This document shows, piece after piece, positions 54,847 to 63,741 of a stretch of DNA of 64,000 nucleotides. The notes below the pieces were generated by a model that was not told the DNA's origin, searched no databases, and saw only the letters and a list, made by a program, of their open reading frames with translations. The stretch lies in NCBI RefSeq assembly GCF_001625565.1, contig NZ_AUXS01000075.1, forward strand, positions 124,001-188,000, written 5' to 3'. How positions within the stretch are numbered: the stretch's first letter is position 1; every line of letters starts with the position of its first letter. The position numbers were made by a program, and so were the translations under genes. The stretch is from Pseudoalteromonas luteoviolacea NCIMB 1944. Lineage in GTDB: Bacteria > Pseudomonadota > Gammaproteobacteria > Enterobacterales > Alteromonadaceae.

Positions 54847-55453
54847 CGTACCCCGATATAAAGGCTTAGCGCAGCTCACAACCAAGCGCTTATTACTTAG
54901 GCAGTGGCAAGGTGCAGATAAACCTATCTTTGCACAAATGGGGGCAGATCCAGACGTGATGCGTTATTTCCCCAATCAGTTGGATAAACATAGCAGTGAT
55001 AGACTGTGTGATAAAATATCGAGTTTGATTGCCGAGCGTGGTTATGGTTTTTGGGCTGTAGCATTGCAAGATGGTGAAGCGCAGCAGCTGGGTTGTACAC
55101 AGACAAGTCGATTTATTGGTTTTGTTGGCTTGCACTGGCAAACGACTATAAAGCCAGAGCAGCCATTTATGGAGGTAGGGTGGCGTTTACATCGGGATTA
55201 TTGGGGACGGGGTTATGCTTTTGAAGCCGCGCAAGCCGCGCTAAATTTTGCTTTTAATACCCTACATTTGGAGCAAGTGTACGCATTTACTGCGTTGCAA
55301 AATACGCCATCTCAACAACTGATGAAACGCTTAGGCATGTATAATACTGGCCGTGACTTTGCTCACCCAGAATTGCCTAATGGACACGCTTTGCAAATGC
55401 ACTGCTTGTACCGGATCAGCAGTGAAGGGTTCAGTGCACAATCATCAATGTAA
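54839..55453 (+). CDS. GNAT N-acetyltransferase (RimJ/RimL type)
   Basis: About 204 residues of the RimJ/RimL-like acetyltransferase group. It shows TKRLLLRQWQGADKPIFAQM near the start, FIGFVGLHWQ, the acetyl-CoA site region DYWGRGYAFEAAQAALNFAF, and ALQNTPSQQLMKRLGM. A GTG at 54839 or a TTG at 54833 could start it; both overlap the sirtuin-like stop, so the two genes are translated together. A protein or small-molecule amine is the likely acceptor. With the sirtuin it could form an acetylation/deacylation pair. Confidence 0.82.
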   Translation: MINVPRYKGLAQLTTKRLLLRQWQGADKPIFAQMGADPDVMRYFPNQLDKHSSDRLCDKISSLIAERGYGFWAVALQDGEAQQLGCTQTSRFIGFVGLHWQTTIKPEQPFMEVGWRLHRDYWGRGYAFEAAQAALNFAFNTLHLEQVYAFTALQNTPSQQLMKRLGMYNTGRDFAHPELPNGHALQMHCLYRISSEGFSAQSSM

Positions 55454-56158
55454 GTGATATAACGTGCTGACGTCGACCTGATAGTAACTGGCGATAATCA
55501 GTAAAACTTGACTGTCTTGTGATAGCGCAATGTTTCTTTTTACTAAGCTGGCTTTAATATGGCTTAAGTTTGCATTTTGAGGGATAAAATTATCTGTTCG
55601 TTCGGCTTCGATTAAAGCAAACAGTGCCGTCAGTTCATGCTCTGGTAGCTTATGATCCGCAAGATTGTATATAAAGTAACACTCCAAAGGTGTTAAGCCG
55701 TGCTGGTTACGTATTTGCAGCGCTTTGGCAAGCGATTCGTTGCGCTCAAATAGCAGCAATGATCGAATAAAGTTAAAGGGGGGAGGAGATTGCTCTTCGT
55801 TGGCAAATAATGCATGTAAAAACGTATTACCCTGATGGTTTGTGTGTGTGAAGGCTCCAGATGCTTGCAGCGCAGGCATAAAAAAGTTAATCCTATCACT
55901 ATTATTTAGGCCGGCAATAATCCCTGTGGGTAGTCCATGTGCAGCGATACATTGTGCGGCGATATTTTGGTAATTGGCATAGCTACTTACTTGTGATTCA
56001 CCGGTTTCAAAACAAAACTTGAGTTGCGCAGCTCGCCCGGTTTCATTTTGCTGGTGGTACGCAGACAATATTTTAGCTAAGTCTTTACTACGGATTGCTA
56101 AAATGAGCTCTGCAATGGCTTGTTCATTCGGATTGTTATTGTTTTGTTCCTGTGCCAT
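55445..56158 (-). CDS. Ankyrin-repeat-like protein
   Basis: A 237-residue protein that converges with and overlaps the acetyltransferase by 9 bases. Two ankyrin-type starts are visible, NHQGNTFLHALFA and NQHGLTPLECYFIYN, spaced irregularly, in an otherwise helical protein. The ATG ending at 56158 has GAGGGTAA upstream; an in-frame start 13 codons earlier is unlikely. Function not known; such repeats usually bind other proteins. Confidence 0.6.
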   Translation of the reverse strand: MAQEQNNNNPNEQAIAELILAIRSKDLAKILSAYHQQNETGRAAQLKFCFETGESQVSSYANYQNIAAQCIAAHGLPTGIIAGLNNSDRINFFMPALQASGAFTHTNHQGNTFLHALFANEEQSPPPFNFIRSLLLFERNESLAKALQIRNQHGLTPLECYFIYNLADHKLPEHELTALFALIEAERTDNFIPQNANLSHIKASLVKRNIALSQDSQVLLIIASYYQVDVSTLYHLH

Positions 56159-56309
56159 TGACTTACCCTCATTAGATATCTGCATTATATATATCATAAA
56201 CTTACTCTTGGATCCGTGCTATAGAAAACTCACTCAAATTCAGTGATGCTTGAAATGAGAATGAAGCGACCTCATAGCATAGAGACAACATAAGGATAGA
56301 GGAGTAGGT

Positions 56310-56531
56310 ATGAACTGGGTCTATTTGTGTGCGTTTATAGCTGGTGCGATAGTATTACTTATATTGATGTATCGCATGGTTGTTTGGGCTAAAAAAATGC
56401 CCAAAGGCGCATTTTTATTTATGGCATTCATGCCATTAATCGCATTATTTCCAATCCCGCCGCCACAGTTTAAAAATATTGCCAAGGCGAAACAAGAGCA
56501 ACGTAAAAAACAACGCTCAGAAGAAGATTAA
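56310..56531 (+). CDS. Small membrane protein with basic tail
   Basis: A 73-residue protein: two hydrophobic helices (about 4-22 and 35-52), then a charged Lys/Gln-rich cytoplasmic tail (KAKQEQRKKQRSEED). The ribosome site AGAGGAG is strong. Family not recognised. Confidence 0.6.
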   Translation: MNWVYLCAFIAGAIVLLILMYRMVVWAKKMPKGAFLFMAFMPLIALFPIPPPQFKNIAKAKQEQRKKQRSEED

Positions 56532-56609
56532 TAGCATCAAGGACATTTGCATTTGCTAAGGTGGATTAAAGCGCACAAGCAGTAATTTAAATAAAAAGAG
56601 GGACAAGTC

Positions 56610-57020
56610 ATGTCTGGGGAAACAAATTTAGCAGTGCTGCTGGCCAGTATGGAGCCTGTACTGTCAGCTGAATTATATGTTTATGTGGTAGTATCGGAGC
56701 AGCAGCTAACGGATCTAACACTGGATAACATCTTTGGCCTGTTCCGTGAACAAGAGGGTATTACAGTGATCACTAGTTTGGCGTATGCACAAGAGAGCGG
56801 TTTAAGCTATCAGGGAGATTATCGCTGCATAACTCTCAACGTGCACTCGAGTTTGGAGGCAGTGGGTTTAACCGCAGCTTTTGCAACGGCACTGGGTGAA
56901 GACAACATCAGTGCTAATGTTGTGGCAGGGTATTATCACGACCATATATTTGTTCAAAATAGCTGTGCGGACAATGCATTGCGTTGTTTACAAAAGCTGT
57001 CTAAAAAACATCAAGCGTAA
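56610..57020 (+). CDS. ACT-domain protein
   Basis: A 136-residue protein of the double ACT-type family (ACT_3/ACT_7). It shows the opening MSGETNLAVLLASMEPVLS and the second-domain segment HSSLEAVGLTAAFATALGEDNIS, then NVVAGYYHDHIFV. These proteins are thought to bind small ligands, often amino acids; no enzyme domain is attached. Ribosome site AGAGGGAC. It converges with the alcohol dehydrogenase gene. Confidence 0.75.
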   Translation: MSGETNLAVLLASMEPVLSAELYVYVVVSEQQLTDLTLDNIFGLFREQEGITVITSLAYAQESGLSYQGDYRCITLNVHSSLEAVGLTAAFATALGEDNISANVVAGYYHDHIFVQNSCADNALRCLQKLSKKHQA

Positions 57021-57041
57021 AAGGTGTTTTAAAGCTAAAAA

Positions 57042-57059
57042 AGGCTGCCAGTGCAGCCT
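57042..57059 (-). terminator. Terminator of the alcohol dehydrogenase gene
   Basis: AGGCTGC and GCAGCCT (7 pairs, loop of four) with a run of A on the plus-strand left side, that is T on the minus strand. Suited to the leftward gene. Confidence 0.75.
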
Positions 57060-57088
57060 AACAAGTTGGGATGAGGGAGTGTATAAAA

Positions 57089-58108
57089 TCAGTCCATGGT
57101 TAATACAATGCGGCCTTGGATATCATTGTCTTGCATTTGTGCAAACACCTGATTGATATTGGCCAGAGGCTGCGTCGTCACGATGGCACGCACCTTACCT
57201 GCGGCTGCAAATTCTAAGCATTCAATCAAATCTTGACGGGTTCCTACTATACTGCCGATGACGCTAATTCCTTTTAACACAGTGTCAAATATCGGGATCG
57301 GCAAGGCATCATTTGGCAAGCCCACTAGAACACATTTGCCACCGCGTTTCACACTTTGATAGGCACTGTCAAAGGCTGCTTTGGAAGTCGCTGTGCAAAT
57401 AACAGCTTGTACACCGCCGAATTGTGATTGGATTTGCTGCGCTGGATCTATAATTTGATAGTCAATGCAGTGATCTGCGCCTAGCTCTTTGGCCAATGCA
57501 AGCTTGCTATCACCACTGTCTACAGCGATCACATTTAGGCCCATGGCTTTTGCATACTGAATAGCTAAGTGCCCGAGACCACCCACACCGACAATAGACA
57601 CCCATTGTCCAGGTTTTGCCTCGCTCACTTTGAGCGCCTTGTAGGTCGTAACTCCCGCACAGAACAACGGCGCAGTCTCAACGAAGTCTAAGTTGTCTGG
57701 AATTTTAACCACATAATTAGCATCAGCTAAGCAATATTCAGCGTAGCCACCATCTACAGAGTAGCCGCTATTTTGCTGACTGGGGCACAGGTTCTCATCA
57801 CCTTGTAGGCAGTGTTCACAGTGGCCACATGCAGAGTGTAGCCAAGGGATCCCGACCTTATCTCCGACAGTTAAATGGACGACATCATCGGCTTTACTTA
57901 CTATGGTGCCGACGCCCTCATGACCAGGAATGAGTGGCATTTTTGGTTTGACTGGCCAGTCACCGTGGCATGCATGTAGATCAGTGTGGCACACGCCACA
58001 TGCTGCTATTTTTACTAAAACAGTACCGGGTTTAATATTAGGCTGTGCGACAGTCTCAACGCACAGCGGTGCTTTAAATTCATGGGCAACAGCTGCTTTC
58101 ATTGTCAA
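57089..58108 (-). CDS. adhP: Zinc-dependent alcohol dehydrogenase (AdhP type)
   Basis: A 339-residue medium-chain dehydrogenase. Catalytic zinc ligands: Cys and His in ACGVCHTDLHA, GHEGVG, and Cys in LFCAGVT; structural zinc Cys in HSACGHCEHCLQGDENLC. The NAD-binding GVGGLGHLA follows. The sequence fits AdhP-like ethanol/propanol dehydrogenases. The start may be ATG at 58108 or, two codons in, the ATG at 58102. Monocistronic by appearance. Confidence 0.92.
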   Translation of the reverse strand: MTMKAAVAHEFKAPLCVETVAQPNIKPGTVLVKIAACGVCHTDLHACHGDWPVKPKMPLIPGHEGVGTIVSKADDVVHLTVGDKVGIPWLHSACGHCEHCLQGDENLCPSQQNSGYSVDGGYAEYCLADANYVVKIPDNLDFVETAPLFCAGVTTYKALKVSEAKPGQWVSIVGVGGLGHLAIQYAKAMGLNVIAVDSGDSKLALAKELGADHCIDYQIIDPAQQIQSQFGGVQAVICTATSKAAFDSAYQSVKRGGKCVLVGLPNDALPIPIFDTVLKGISVIGSIVGTRQDLIECLEFAAAGKVRAIVTTQPLANINQVFAQMQDNDIQGRIVLTMD

Positions 58109-58398
58109 TCCTTGTGTCGTGGAGGTAATTGATTGTGTTTAAAAGCAGTGTAACGGGTTATTTGATGGCGCAATTGATCGGGCGCAATAAACCGCTGTAT
58201 AATCGAGCCTCAAACTTGCGGCATCCTTTTCTCAACCGCTCGTTCAATAATATTAATAATAGCGCCACCATGGCAGTATCACTGGATCATCAACTGAACA
58301 AAATCGCATTGACTTCGTCTATAGATTGAAGACGTGATTTGTCTTGTGACAATATCTCGACTTAAACGTATGGATGCGCCAGTGAAATAGGGATAAAA

Positions 58399-59793
58399 AT
58401 GAAAGATTTAACGCAAGGGCCTATCTATAAACACCTGATTTTTATGAGTATACCAATTATGGTTGGTATGTTTGTACAAACCCTCTACTTTTTAGTCGAT
58501 TTATACTTTATTGGTCAATTAGGTGATGTGGCGTTAGCAGGGGTGAGCAGTGCAGGGACTTTGTTTTTCTTTGTGATGGCCTTAACGCAGGTGCTCAATG
58601 TCGGTGTGGGCACTTTGGTGTCTCATGCAGTTGGCAGAAAAGATCAGCAGCACGCTAACCTTATATTTAATCAAGGCCTGTGTATTAGCATACTTTGTGT
58701 GTTCATACTGGCTATGCTCGGTGTGATTGCCGGGCCCGTATTTTTCTCCAATATGGCCCCGGATGCGGCAACATATGAGGCTGGACTCAGTTACTTTTAT
58801 TGGTTTTTACCGACCCTGTTGCTGCAATTTCCGATGACAGTGATTGTTGCTGCGCTGCGTGGTGCTGGGGTTGTGAAGCAGCCTATGATGATCAGTATGC
58901 TCGCGGTGGTTATCAATATCGTGTTGTCTCCAATGCTTATTACTGGTTGGGGATTTGGTCTTGAGATGGGCGTTGCGGGTGCAGCTTTGGCGAGCTCATT
59001 GGCTACCGCGCTCGGACTGCTGGCATTGTGCTGGTATTTTCATTTTAAAGAGAGTTACCTGCACTTTTCTATCAATAAATGTATGCCAAAAGCAATAGAG
59101 ATAAAAGGCATTATTGGGCTTGGGTTGCCTGCTGGTGGAGAGTTTTTGTTATCGTTTGCGTATATGTCGATTATCTATTGGGTACTTCGAGAATTCGATG
59201 CCTCAGCGCAAGCAGGTTTTGGCGTCGGTGTGCGTGTAATGCAAGCTTTGTTTCTACCTGTCATGGCGGTTGCCTTTGCTGCGCCTGCCGTTGCTGGCCA
59301 AAACTTTGCGGCGGGAAATACGCAGCGAGTTTATCAAACCTACCATCAAACTGCTCTGCTGACTTGTGGGTGTATGTTGGTTTTGAACTTGGTATGTTGG
59401 CTTTACGCAGAATATTTCTTGGCACCATTTTCAAATGATCAGAACGTGATTCTCGTAGCAACGATATTTTTAAGCTATGTATGCTTCAACTTTATACCTG
59501 CTGGATATGTGTTTGCAGCATCAGGTATGTTCCAAGCTTTAGGTAATACTTGGCCAGCTCTGATGAGCACAGCAACCAGACTTGGATTGTTTGCATTACC
59601 GGTGATTTGGTTGTCAATGCAGCCAGACTTTAATATCGAAGTGATTTGGGTATTTTCAGTGGCAACCGTGTATGTACAAGCTTTGGTGAGTTTTATCTTG
59701 TTAAGAAAAGAGCTACGTAAAAAGTTATCGGGCGCTTTTGCGCCAACAGAGACAGACCTTGAAGGCGAACCGCAACAGCCAAGCAATGCTTGA
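58399..59793 (+). CDS. MATE-family efflux transporter
   Basis: A 464-residue membrane protein with about twelve helices and the MATE pattern: PIYKHLIFMSIPIMVGMFVQ at the start, FYIG-like DLYFIGQLGDVALAGVS, GVGTLVSHAVGR in the first half, and VGQN-like VAGQNFAAGN in the second half. It probably exports cationic drugs or metabolites with Na+ or H+. Converges with the histidine kinase gene. Confidence 0.9.
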   Translation: MKDLTQGPIYKHLIFMSIPIMVGMFVQTLYFLVDLYFIGQLGDVALAGVSSAGTLFFFVMALTQVLNVGVGTLVSHAVGRKDQQHANLIFNQGLCISILCVFILAMLGVIAGPVFFSNMAPDAATYEAGLSYFYWFLPTLLLQFPMTVIVAALRGAGVVKQPMMISMLAVVINIVLSPMLITGWGFGLEMGVAGAALASSLATALGLLALCWYFHFKESYLHFSINKCMPKAIEIKGIIGLGLPAGGEFLLSFAYMSIIYWVLREFDASAQAGFGVGVRVMQALFLPVMAVAFAAPAVAGQNFAAGNTQRVYQTYHQTALLTCGCMLVLNLVCWLYAEYFLAPFSNDQNVILVATIFLSYVCFNFIPAGYVFAASGMFQALGNTWPALMSTATRLGLFALPVIWLSMQPDFNIEVIWVFSVATVYVQALVSFILLRKELRKKLSGAFAPTETDLEGEPQQPSNA

Positions 59794-59811
59794 TTGTTGC
59801 GGCGAGTGATT

Positions 59812-61287
59812 TTATTGTGAAGTGTCGGCACTTCTTATTTGAAATACAAACTCACTGCCTTGACCTAGTCGGCTGTTGACTTTGATTTCGGATTTGATCA
59901 GCTCTATCAGCCTTGCGGTGATGGCTAGCCCTAACCCTGCATGAGATTTCTTGCACCCTCTGGTATTGCTTGCTTGATACCTTGCCTCAAAAATATAGGG
60001 CAATTCTTTGGGGCTGATCCCTACGCCTGTATCTTGCACCGCAATGCTATATGATTTATCCGTGGCGCAAATAGAGATGCAAATATTGCCTTTGGCAGGC
60101 GTATGACGCAACGCGTTTTCTATCAGGTTGCTGAGTATGCGCTCGAGTTTTGCGATATCTGAGTACACAGTATAGTCACAATTGGCGGGGTAAACGTTCA
60201 ATGAAATATCCGCTTTTTGGGCTTTTAATGCGAACTTAGCCAGTATGTCGTAGATTAACTCCCCCAAATTAAATACTTCAAAGCTGACATTGGATTGCCC
60301 TGATTCTAAATGGGCGAGCTCAAATATTTGGTCGATTAGACTTTTTAGTTGGTTGCAGTTTTTCAGTGCGATAGCGAGATACTCCTGTTCGTTAATTCCT
60401 TTGGGCGGCTGCTTTTCAATAAGCTCTAAATAGCCTTGCAATGACGCAAGCGGAGTACGCAAGTCATGCGATAGGTGAGCGAGTAATTTTCGGCGTTGCT
60501 CGTCAATGGCGGTTAACTGGGACATTTGCTGGTTAATCGTCTCTAGCATACTGTTGACGCTTTGGCCGACTAGGTGGATCTCATTGTGTTTAGACGGCCA
60601 AGTGATTTTATCGACGGACTGAATGTCGAAGTCATTTTGTTCTACAGTTTGAATAAATTGGCTAAGTCGTTTTAAAGGTCGGGTCATCGTCCTAAATAGC
60701 AAGAGCAAAATCGCAAATAAAAATACCGCCATGGCAATTAACCAAGCAGTACTTTGGGCCAGTTGTTCCGAGCTTTTAATTTGCGCACTGATGGAGTCTG
60801 CAATGGAAGAGCCGATTATCACATACAGGTAGCCTTGCAATGTATCTCCGTTATATACAGGTGAAACGGAGAATATTTTGTTTTGTTCAACTGAGCGAGG
60901 ATCTTCTCCATAGACGGGGAGTTTATCTGGTTCATTGATCAGTTGAATAAGCGGCCTTAAATCAATTGATTGCCTTTTTACTTCACCGGGTTTTGCAGAG
61001 TAGGTGAGGAGTTTGCCACTCGGATCTACAAAGTAAAATTCAAATGCGGGCCCTAATACCATGAGGGTATGGAATAAGTTTTCCAGTGCTTTGTAATCGT
61101 ATACCCCCTGTTTGAGCAGTGGGTTGTCTTGCGCTAGGTGCTCAGCCAATCCTAAATGCAACTGCTGCTCTGCTTGAGAGCGCGAAATGGAAGACAGGTT
61201 TTGTGTCCAAAACACAAACGCAGATGCGGTGAGCATAAATACGCCAGTGATGGTCAAAGCGAGCCTGTGATAAAGTGAAAAGGTCAT
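59812..61287 (-). CDS. Sensor histidine kinase
   Basis: A 491-residue kinase: membrane helix (about 8-28), periplasmic sensor domain, second helix (about 183-203), HAMP, HisKA with LSHDLRTPLASL (phosphorylated H274), and HATPase with NLIENALRHTP, DTGVGISPKELPYIFE and AGLGLAITARLI. It overlaps the response regulator by four bases. The stimulus is unknown; upstream spondin-domain genes on the same strand suggest an envelope or surface role. Confidence 0.93.
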   Translation of the reverse strand: MTFSLYHRLALTITGVFMLTASAFVFWTQNLSSISRSQAEQQLHLGLAEHLAQDNPLLKQGVYDYKALENLFHTLMVLGPAFEFYFVDPSGKLLTYSAKPGEVKRQSIDLRPLIQLINEPDKLPVYGEDPRSVEQNKIFSVSPVYNGDTLQGYLYVIIGSSIADSISAQIKSSEQLAQSTAWLIAMAVFLFAILLLLFRTMTRPLKRLSQFIQTVEQNDFDIQSVDKITWPSKHNEIHLVGQSVNSMLETINQQMSQLTAIDEQRRKLLAHLSHDLRTPLASLQGYLELIEKQPPKGINEQEYLAIALKNCNQLKSLIDQIFELAHLESGQSNVSFEVFNLGELIYDILAKFALKAQKADISLNVYPANCDYTVYSDIAKLERILSNLIENALRHTPAKGNICISICATDKSYSIAVQDTGVGISPKELPYIFEARYQASNTRGCKKSHAGLGLAITARLIELIKSEIKVNSRLGQGSEFVFQIRSADTSQ

Positions 61288-62015
61288 AACCGTTCCTGTT
61301 GCAAAGGCTTGGAGTTAAGCTTATATCCAACTCCCCAAACGGTTTCGATGATCGCTTGGTCAGTGAGCTTTTCAAGTTTGGTTCGAATACGGTTTATGTG
61401 TGAATTTACAGTATGTTCGTAACCTAAATGATCATAGCCCCAGACTGATTCAAGTAACTGTGCGCGAGAGAAAACTTGATTTGGGTGTTTGGCAAAAAAT
61501 AGCATTAGCTCAAATTCGGTCGCCGTTAGGTCTAATTGCTTCTGATGTAATGAAACCTCGTGACAGTGTGGGTCCACTTGCAAATCTCCGAGCGTAATAG
61601 GCATCGATTTACTAGAAGGCATGTCATTGCTCTGTTGTGCTTCCAATAATTTGATATGTCTAAGTTGTGCTTTAATCCGCGCTTGAAATTCTCGATAACT
61701 ACAGGGTTTACAGATGTAGTCATCCGCGCCCATTTCTAAACCGATGATGCGATCCATTTCACTACTTTTAGAAGTCAGCATAATAACGCTGATTTTTGGG
61801 TGTAGGGTTTTAATTTCGCGGCATAAAGTTAACCCATCGACTTGTGGCAGCATGATATCTAATAACACAATCGCGTAACTTTGATTAGATAGCTGAGACA
61901 TAACACCTTCTCCGGTTGCAAGGTGATCAACTTCAAGGTCAAGTTCGTTCAAATGAACTTGAAGTAAACGAGCAATGTCTAAATCGTCTTCGACAATAAG
62001 CACACGCTGATGCAT
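61284..62015 (-). CDS. OmpR-family response regulator
   Basis: A 243-residue regulator: receiver domain with acid pocket D10-D11, phosphorylation site D53 in VLLDIMLPQVDG, and Lys in DDYICKPCSYREF; then an OmpR-type winged helix (LDLTATEFELMLFFAKHP, VNSHINRIRTKLE, VWGVGYKL). The ATG has CAGGAGG upstream. Its stop overlaps the start of the kinase gene, so the pair is coupled. Confidence 0.95.
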   Translation of the reverse strand: MHQRVLIVEDDLDIARLLQVHLNELDLEVDHLATGEGVMSQLSNQSYAIVLLDIMLPQVDGLTLCREIKTLHPKISVIMLTSKSSEMDRIIGLEMGADDYICKPCSYREFQARIKAQLRHIKLLEAQQSNDMPSSKSMPITLGDLQVDPHCHEVSLHQKQLDLTATEFELMLFFAKHPNQVFSRAQLLESVWGYDHLGYEHTVNSHINRIRTKLEKLTDQAIIETVWGVGYKLNSKPLQQERL

Positions 62016-62050
62016 AGACTAACCTCCTGCTTGTGTAAAATCACAAGCAA

Positions 62051-62083
62051 ACTCGCCCCGGCTACTCGAATACCGGGGCGAGT
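62051..62083 (-). terminator. Hairpin between the spondin lipoprotein and the response regulator
   Basis: ACTCGCCCCGG (62051-62061) and CCGGGGCGAGT (62073-62083), eleven perfect GC-rich pairs. The downstream minus-strand T tract is interrupted (TTTGCTTGTGATTTT), so read-through into the regulator gene is plausible. Confidence 0.7.
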
Positions 62084-62089
62084 AGGAGG

Positions 62090-62878
62090 CTACTTCATTC
62101 TCATTATGGTTACTGACATCAGAGGGTTGTCAAACTTGTGGGCACTTGTTAACACAGAGTTTGTTAGGCCATCGTCTTGGCCGACAACACCGGGATGCAT
62201 AGCAACCTTGTTCAGTGCTTCTCGTTCGGCATTAAACCCCTCTCCGCCATCGGCAGGTCCAGGTATTGTGCCACTGACCTCTGAATTGGCTTCAGTGCCA
62301 GCGTCATAAGCATAGGTGACTAACGAAAGTTCTTCACCCACAGCCATAGAAGACACATCTAGGGCATTAAGACCGGTAAAACCGTCATTTGTATTCACCA
62401 TCATGGTAAATAATGACAATTTTTGTTCATCAAGTGATGATTGGCTTAACATGAGCTCTGCTTTTGCTCCCGGCAGTAAAACCCCTTCTCCTGAGACTTT
62501 ACCTTGCACTATGCCTAAGGCTAAAAGGTCGCTGTTGTCACCACTTTCAGCCATCTTCTCAAGTGCTTCACTCGCAGGTTGACCAATTTCCCAAAGTTGT
62601 CCTTCTTTATGTAACACCACCCCAACAGGTGATAAAGGCTGCGCATAGGTCATATTTGTGACCGTCACTTTTAACATCGCCTCGCTAGGCTCTGGGTCTG
62701 GTGTCGGATCAGGAGTCGGATCAGGAGTTGGATCAGGCGTTGGGTCTGGTGTTGGATCCGGAGTCGGTGCTGGTGCAGGTGCAGGTGTCTCTACAATTGG
62801 GGCCGGATCATCGTCATTATCGCTACACGCCACTAAAGTAAGGCAAGCAATTGGTATAATTAATTTAGACAGTTTCAT
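62090..62878 (-). CDS. Spondin-domain lipoprotein
   Basis: A 262-residue lipoprotein: signal peptide with lipobox LVAC, a Pro-rich linker of TPDP repeats (about 35-65), then a Spond_N domain with VTVTNMTYAQPLSPV, MMVNTNDGFTGLNAL and YAYDAGTEAN. The ATG ending at 62878 has AAGGTG upstream; a GTG three codons earlier is possible. Spondin N domains are best known from animal extracellular matrix proteins; bacterial members are secreted and of unknown function. The paralogue immediately upstream lacks the lipobox and linker. Confidence 0.85.
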   Translation of the reverse strand: MKLSKLIIPIACLTLVACSDNDDDPAPIVETPAPAPAPTPDPTPDPTPDPTPDPTPDPTPDPEPSEAMLKVTVTNMTYAQPLSPVGVVLHKEGQLWEIGQPASEALEKMAESGDNSDLLALGIVQGKVSGEGVLLPGAKAELMLSQSSLDEQKLSLFTMMVNTNDGFTGLNALDVSSMAVGEELSLVTYAYDAGTEANSEVSGTIPGPADGGEGFNAEREALNKVAMHPGVVGQDDGLTNSVLTSAHKFDNPLMSVTIMRMK

Positions 62879-62888
62879 AGTGGTCACC

Positions 62889-63590
62889 TTATTTAACTGT
62901 GATAGTTACTTTAGCAACCGGGTTTAACCAGCGATGAACTGTGTTGTGTAAATCGCTTTTACCGCCTGAAGCATCATCGTCGCCTAAGTTACCACGGTGA
63001 ATGTGGATCATCTCATTCGCTTCGTCTTCGGTTACGCCAGTGCCTTGAGTACCAGGCGCTGCACCTGGCGATGCAGGAATACCGAGTACACCTGGTGCGC
63101 CTGAGCCATCTACCACAAGTTCATTGTTTGCTTCAGTGCCAGCATCATAAGCATTTAGGTACACATGATAGGTGCCAGCTTCAGAGGGGATCTGCCAACT
63201 ATTAAGACCAATAAAGCCGTCATTAGTGGGTAGCATCATAGCGACGATAGACAGTTTGTCATTTCCGTCGCTGGTTTCGAGGTCTGCCATTGTGCTGGTC
63301 ACAGGGGCTAATAGGCCTTCTGCCGGGTTGCTGACTGTGTTTGCATTGATGCCCGTTAAAATGGTGTTGAGGCCATCTAAGCTACCACCTTCGGCCATCG
63401 CCTGAAGCGCATCGGAAGCCTTTTCCCCAGTTTTAAATAGCATCGCATCGCCGGTATGTGCACTAATGAGTATCGGGGTGAAGTATATCCCTTGAGTTAG
63501 GTTTGTGACCTTAACTTCAAGAGAAGCTGCATGTGCTGCGCCTGAGCTAAGAAGTGTGCCTGCGATGAGTGATAGAATACGTGTTTTCAT
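62889..63590 (-). CDS. Secreted spondin-domain protein
   Basis: A 233-residue exported protein: signal peptide (MKTRILSLIAGTLLSSGAAHA) and a Spond_N domain with VKVTNLTQGIYFTPI, LPTNDGFIGLNSW and YLNAYDAGTEANNE, followed by a Gly/Pro-rich segment and the segment MIHIHRGNLGDDD. The start at the ATG ending at 63590 gives the clean signal peptide; upstream in-frame codons look non-coding. It precedes the lipoprotein paralogue by 10 bases; the two probably arose by duplication and are co-expressed. Confidence 0.87.
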   Translation of the reverse strand: MKTRILSLIAGTLLSSGAAHAASLEVKVTNLTQGIYFTPILISAHTGDAMLFKTGEKASDALQAMAEGGSLDGLNTILTGINANTVSNPAEGLLAPVTSTMADLETSDGNDKLSIVAMMLPTNDGFIGLNSWQIPSEAGTYHVYLNAYDAGTEANNELVVDGSGAPGVLGIPASPGAAPGTQGTGVTEDEANEMIHIHRGNLGDDDASGGKSDLHNTVHRWLNPVAKVTITVK

Positions 63591-63715
63591 AATTGGCTCT
63601 TGTTGATTGTAATTGACATCAATAAGCATGCAGGGCAATTATTGCGAAAGCCTCTCTCAATTATCACAAATTTATCACAGCAAGATCATTTTTTAATATT
63701 GAGTGAAAAAGACAG

Positions 63716-63735
63716 AACCAGCCCGCAGGCTGGTT
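63716..63735 (-). terminator. Terminator of the thiamine diphosphate enzyme gene
   Basis: AACCAGCC (63716-63723) and GGCTGGTT (63728-63735) with a four-base loop; on the minus strand it is followed by CTGTCTTTTTC. Confidence 0.7.
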
Positions 63736-63741
63736 TGGGGA

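Noticed and set aside
58129..58329. 66-codon plus-strand frame between adhP and the MATE gene
   Set aside because: GGAGG lies upstream of a possible GTG start, but the peptide has no recognisable features and the region is more likely a divergent promoter. Left open at low weight.
62658..62927. Plus-strand frame rich in GVGS repeats
   Set aside because: It is the antisense image of the TPDP linker repeats of the spondin lipoprotein.
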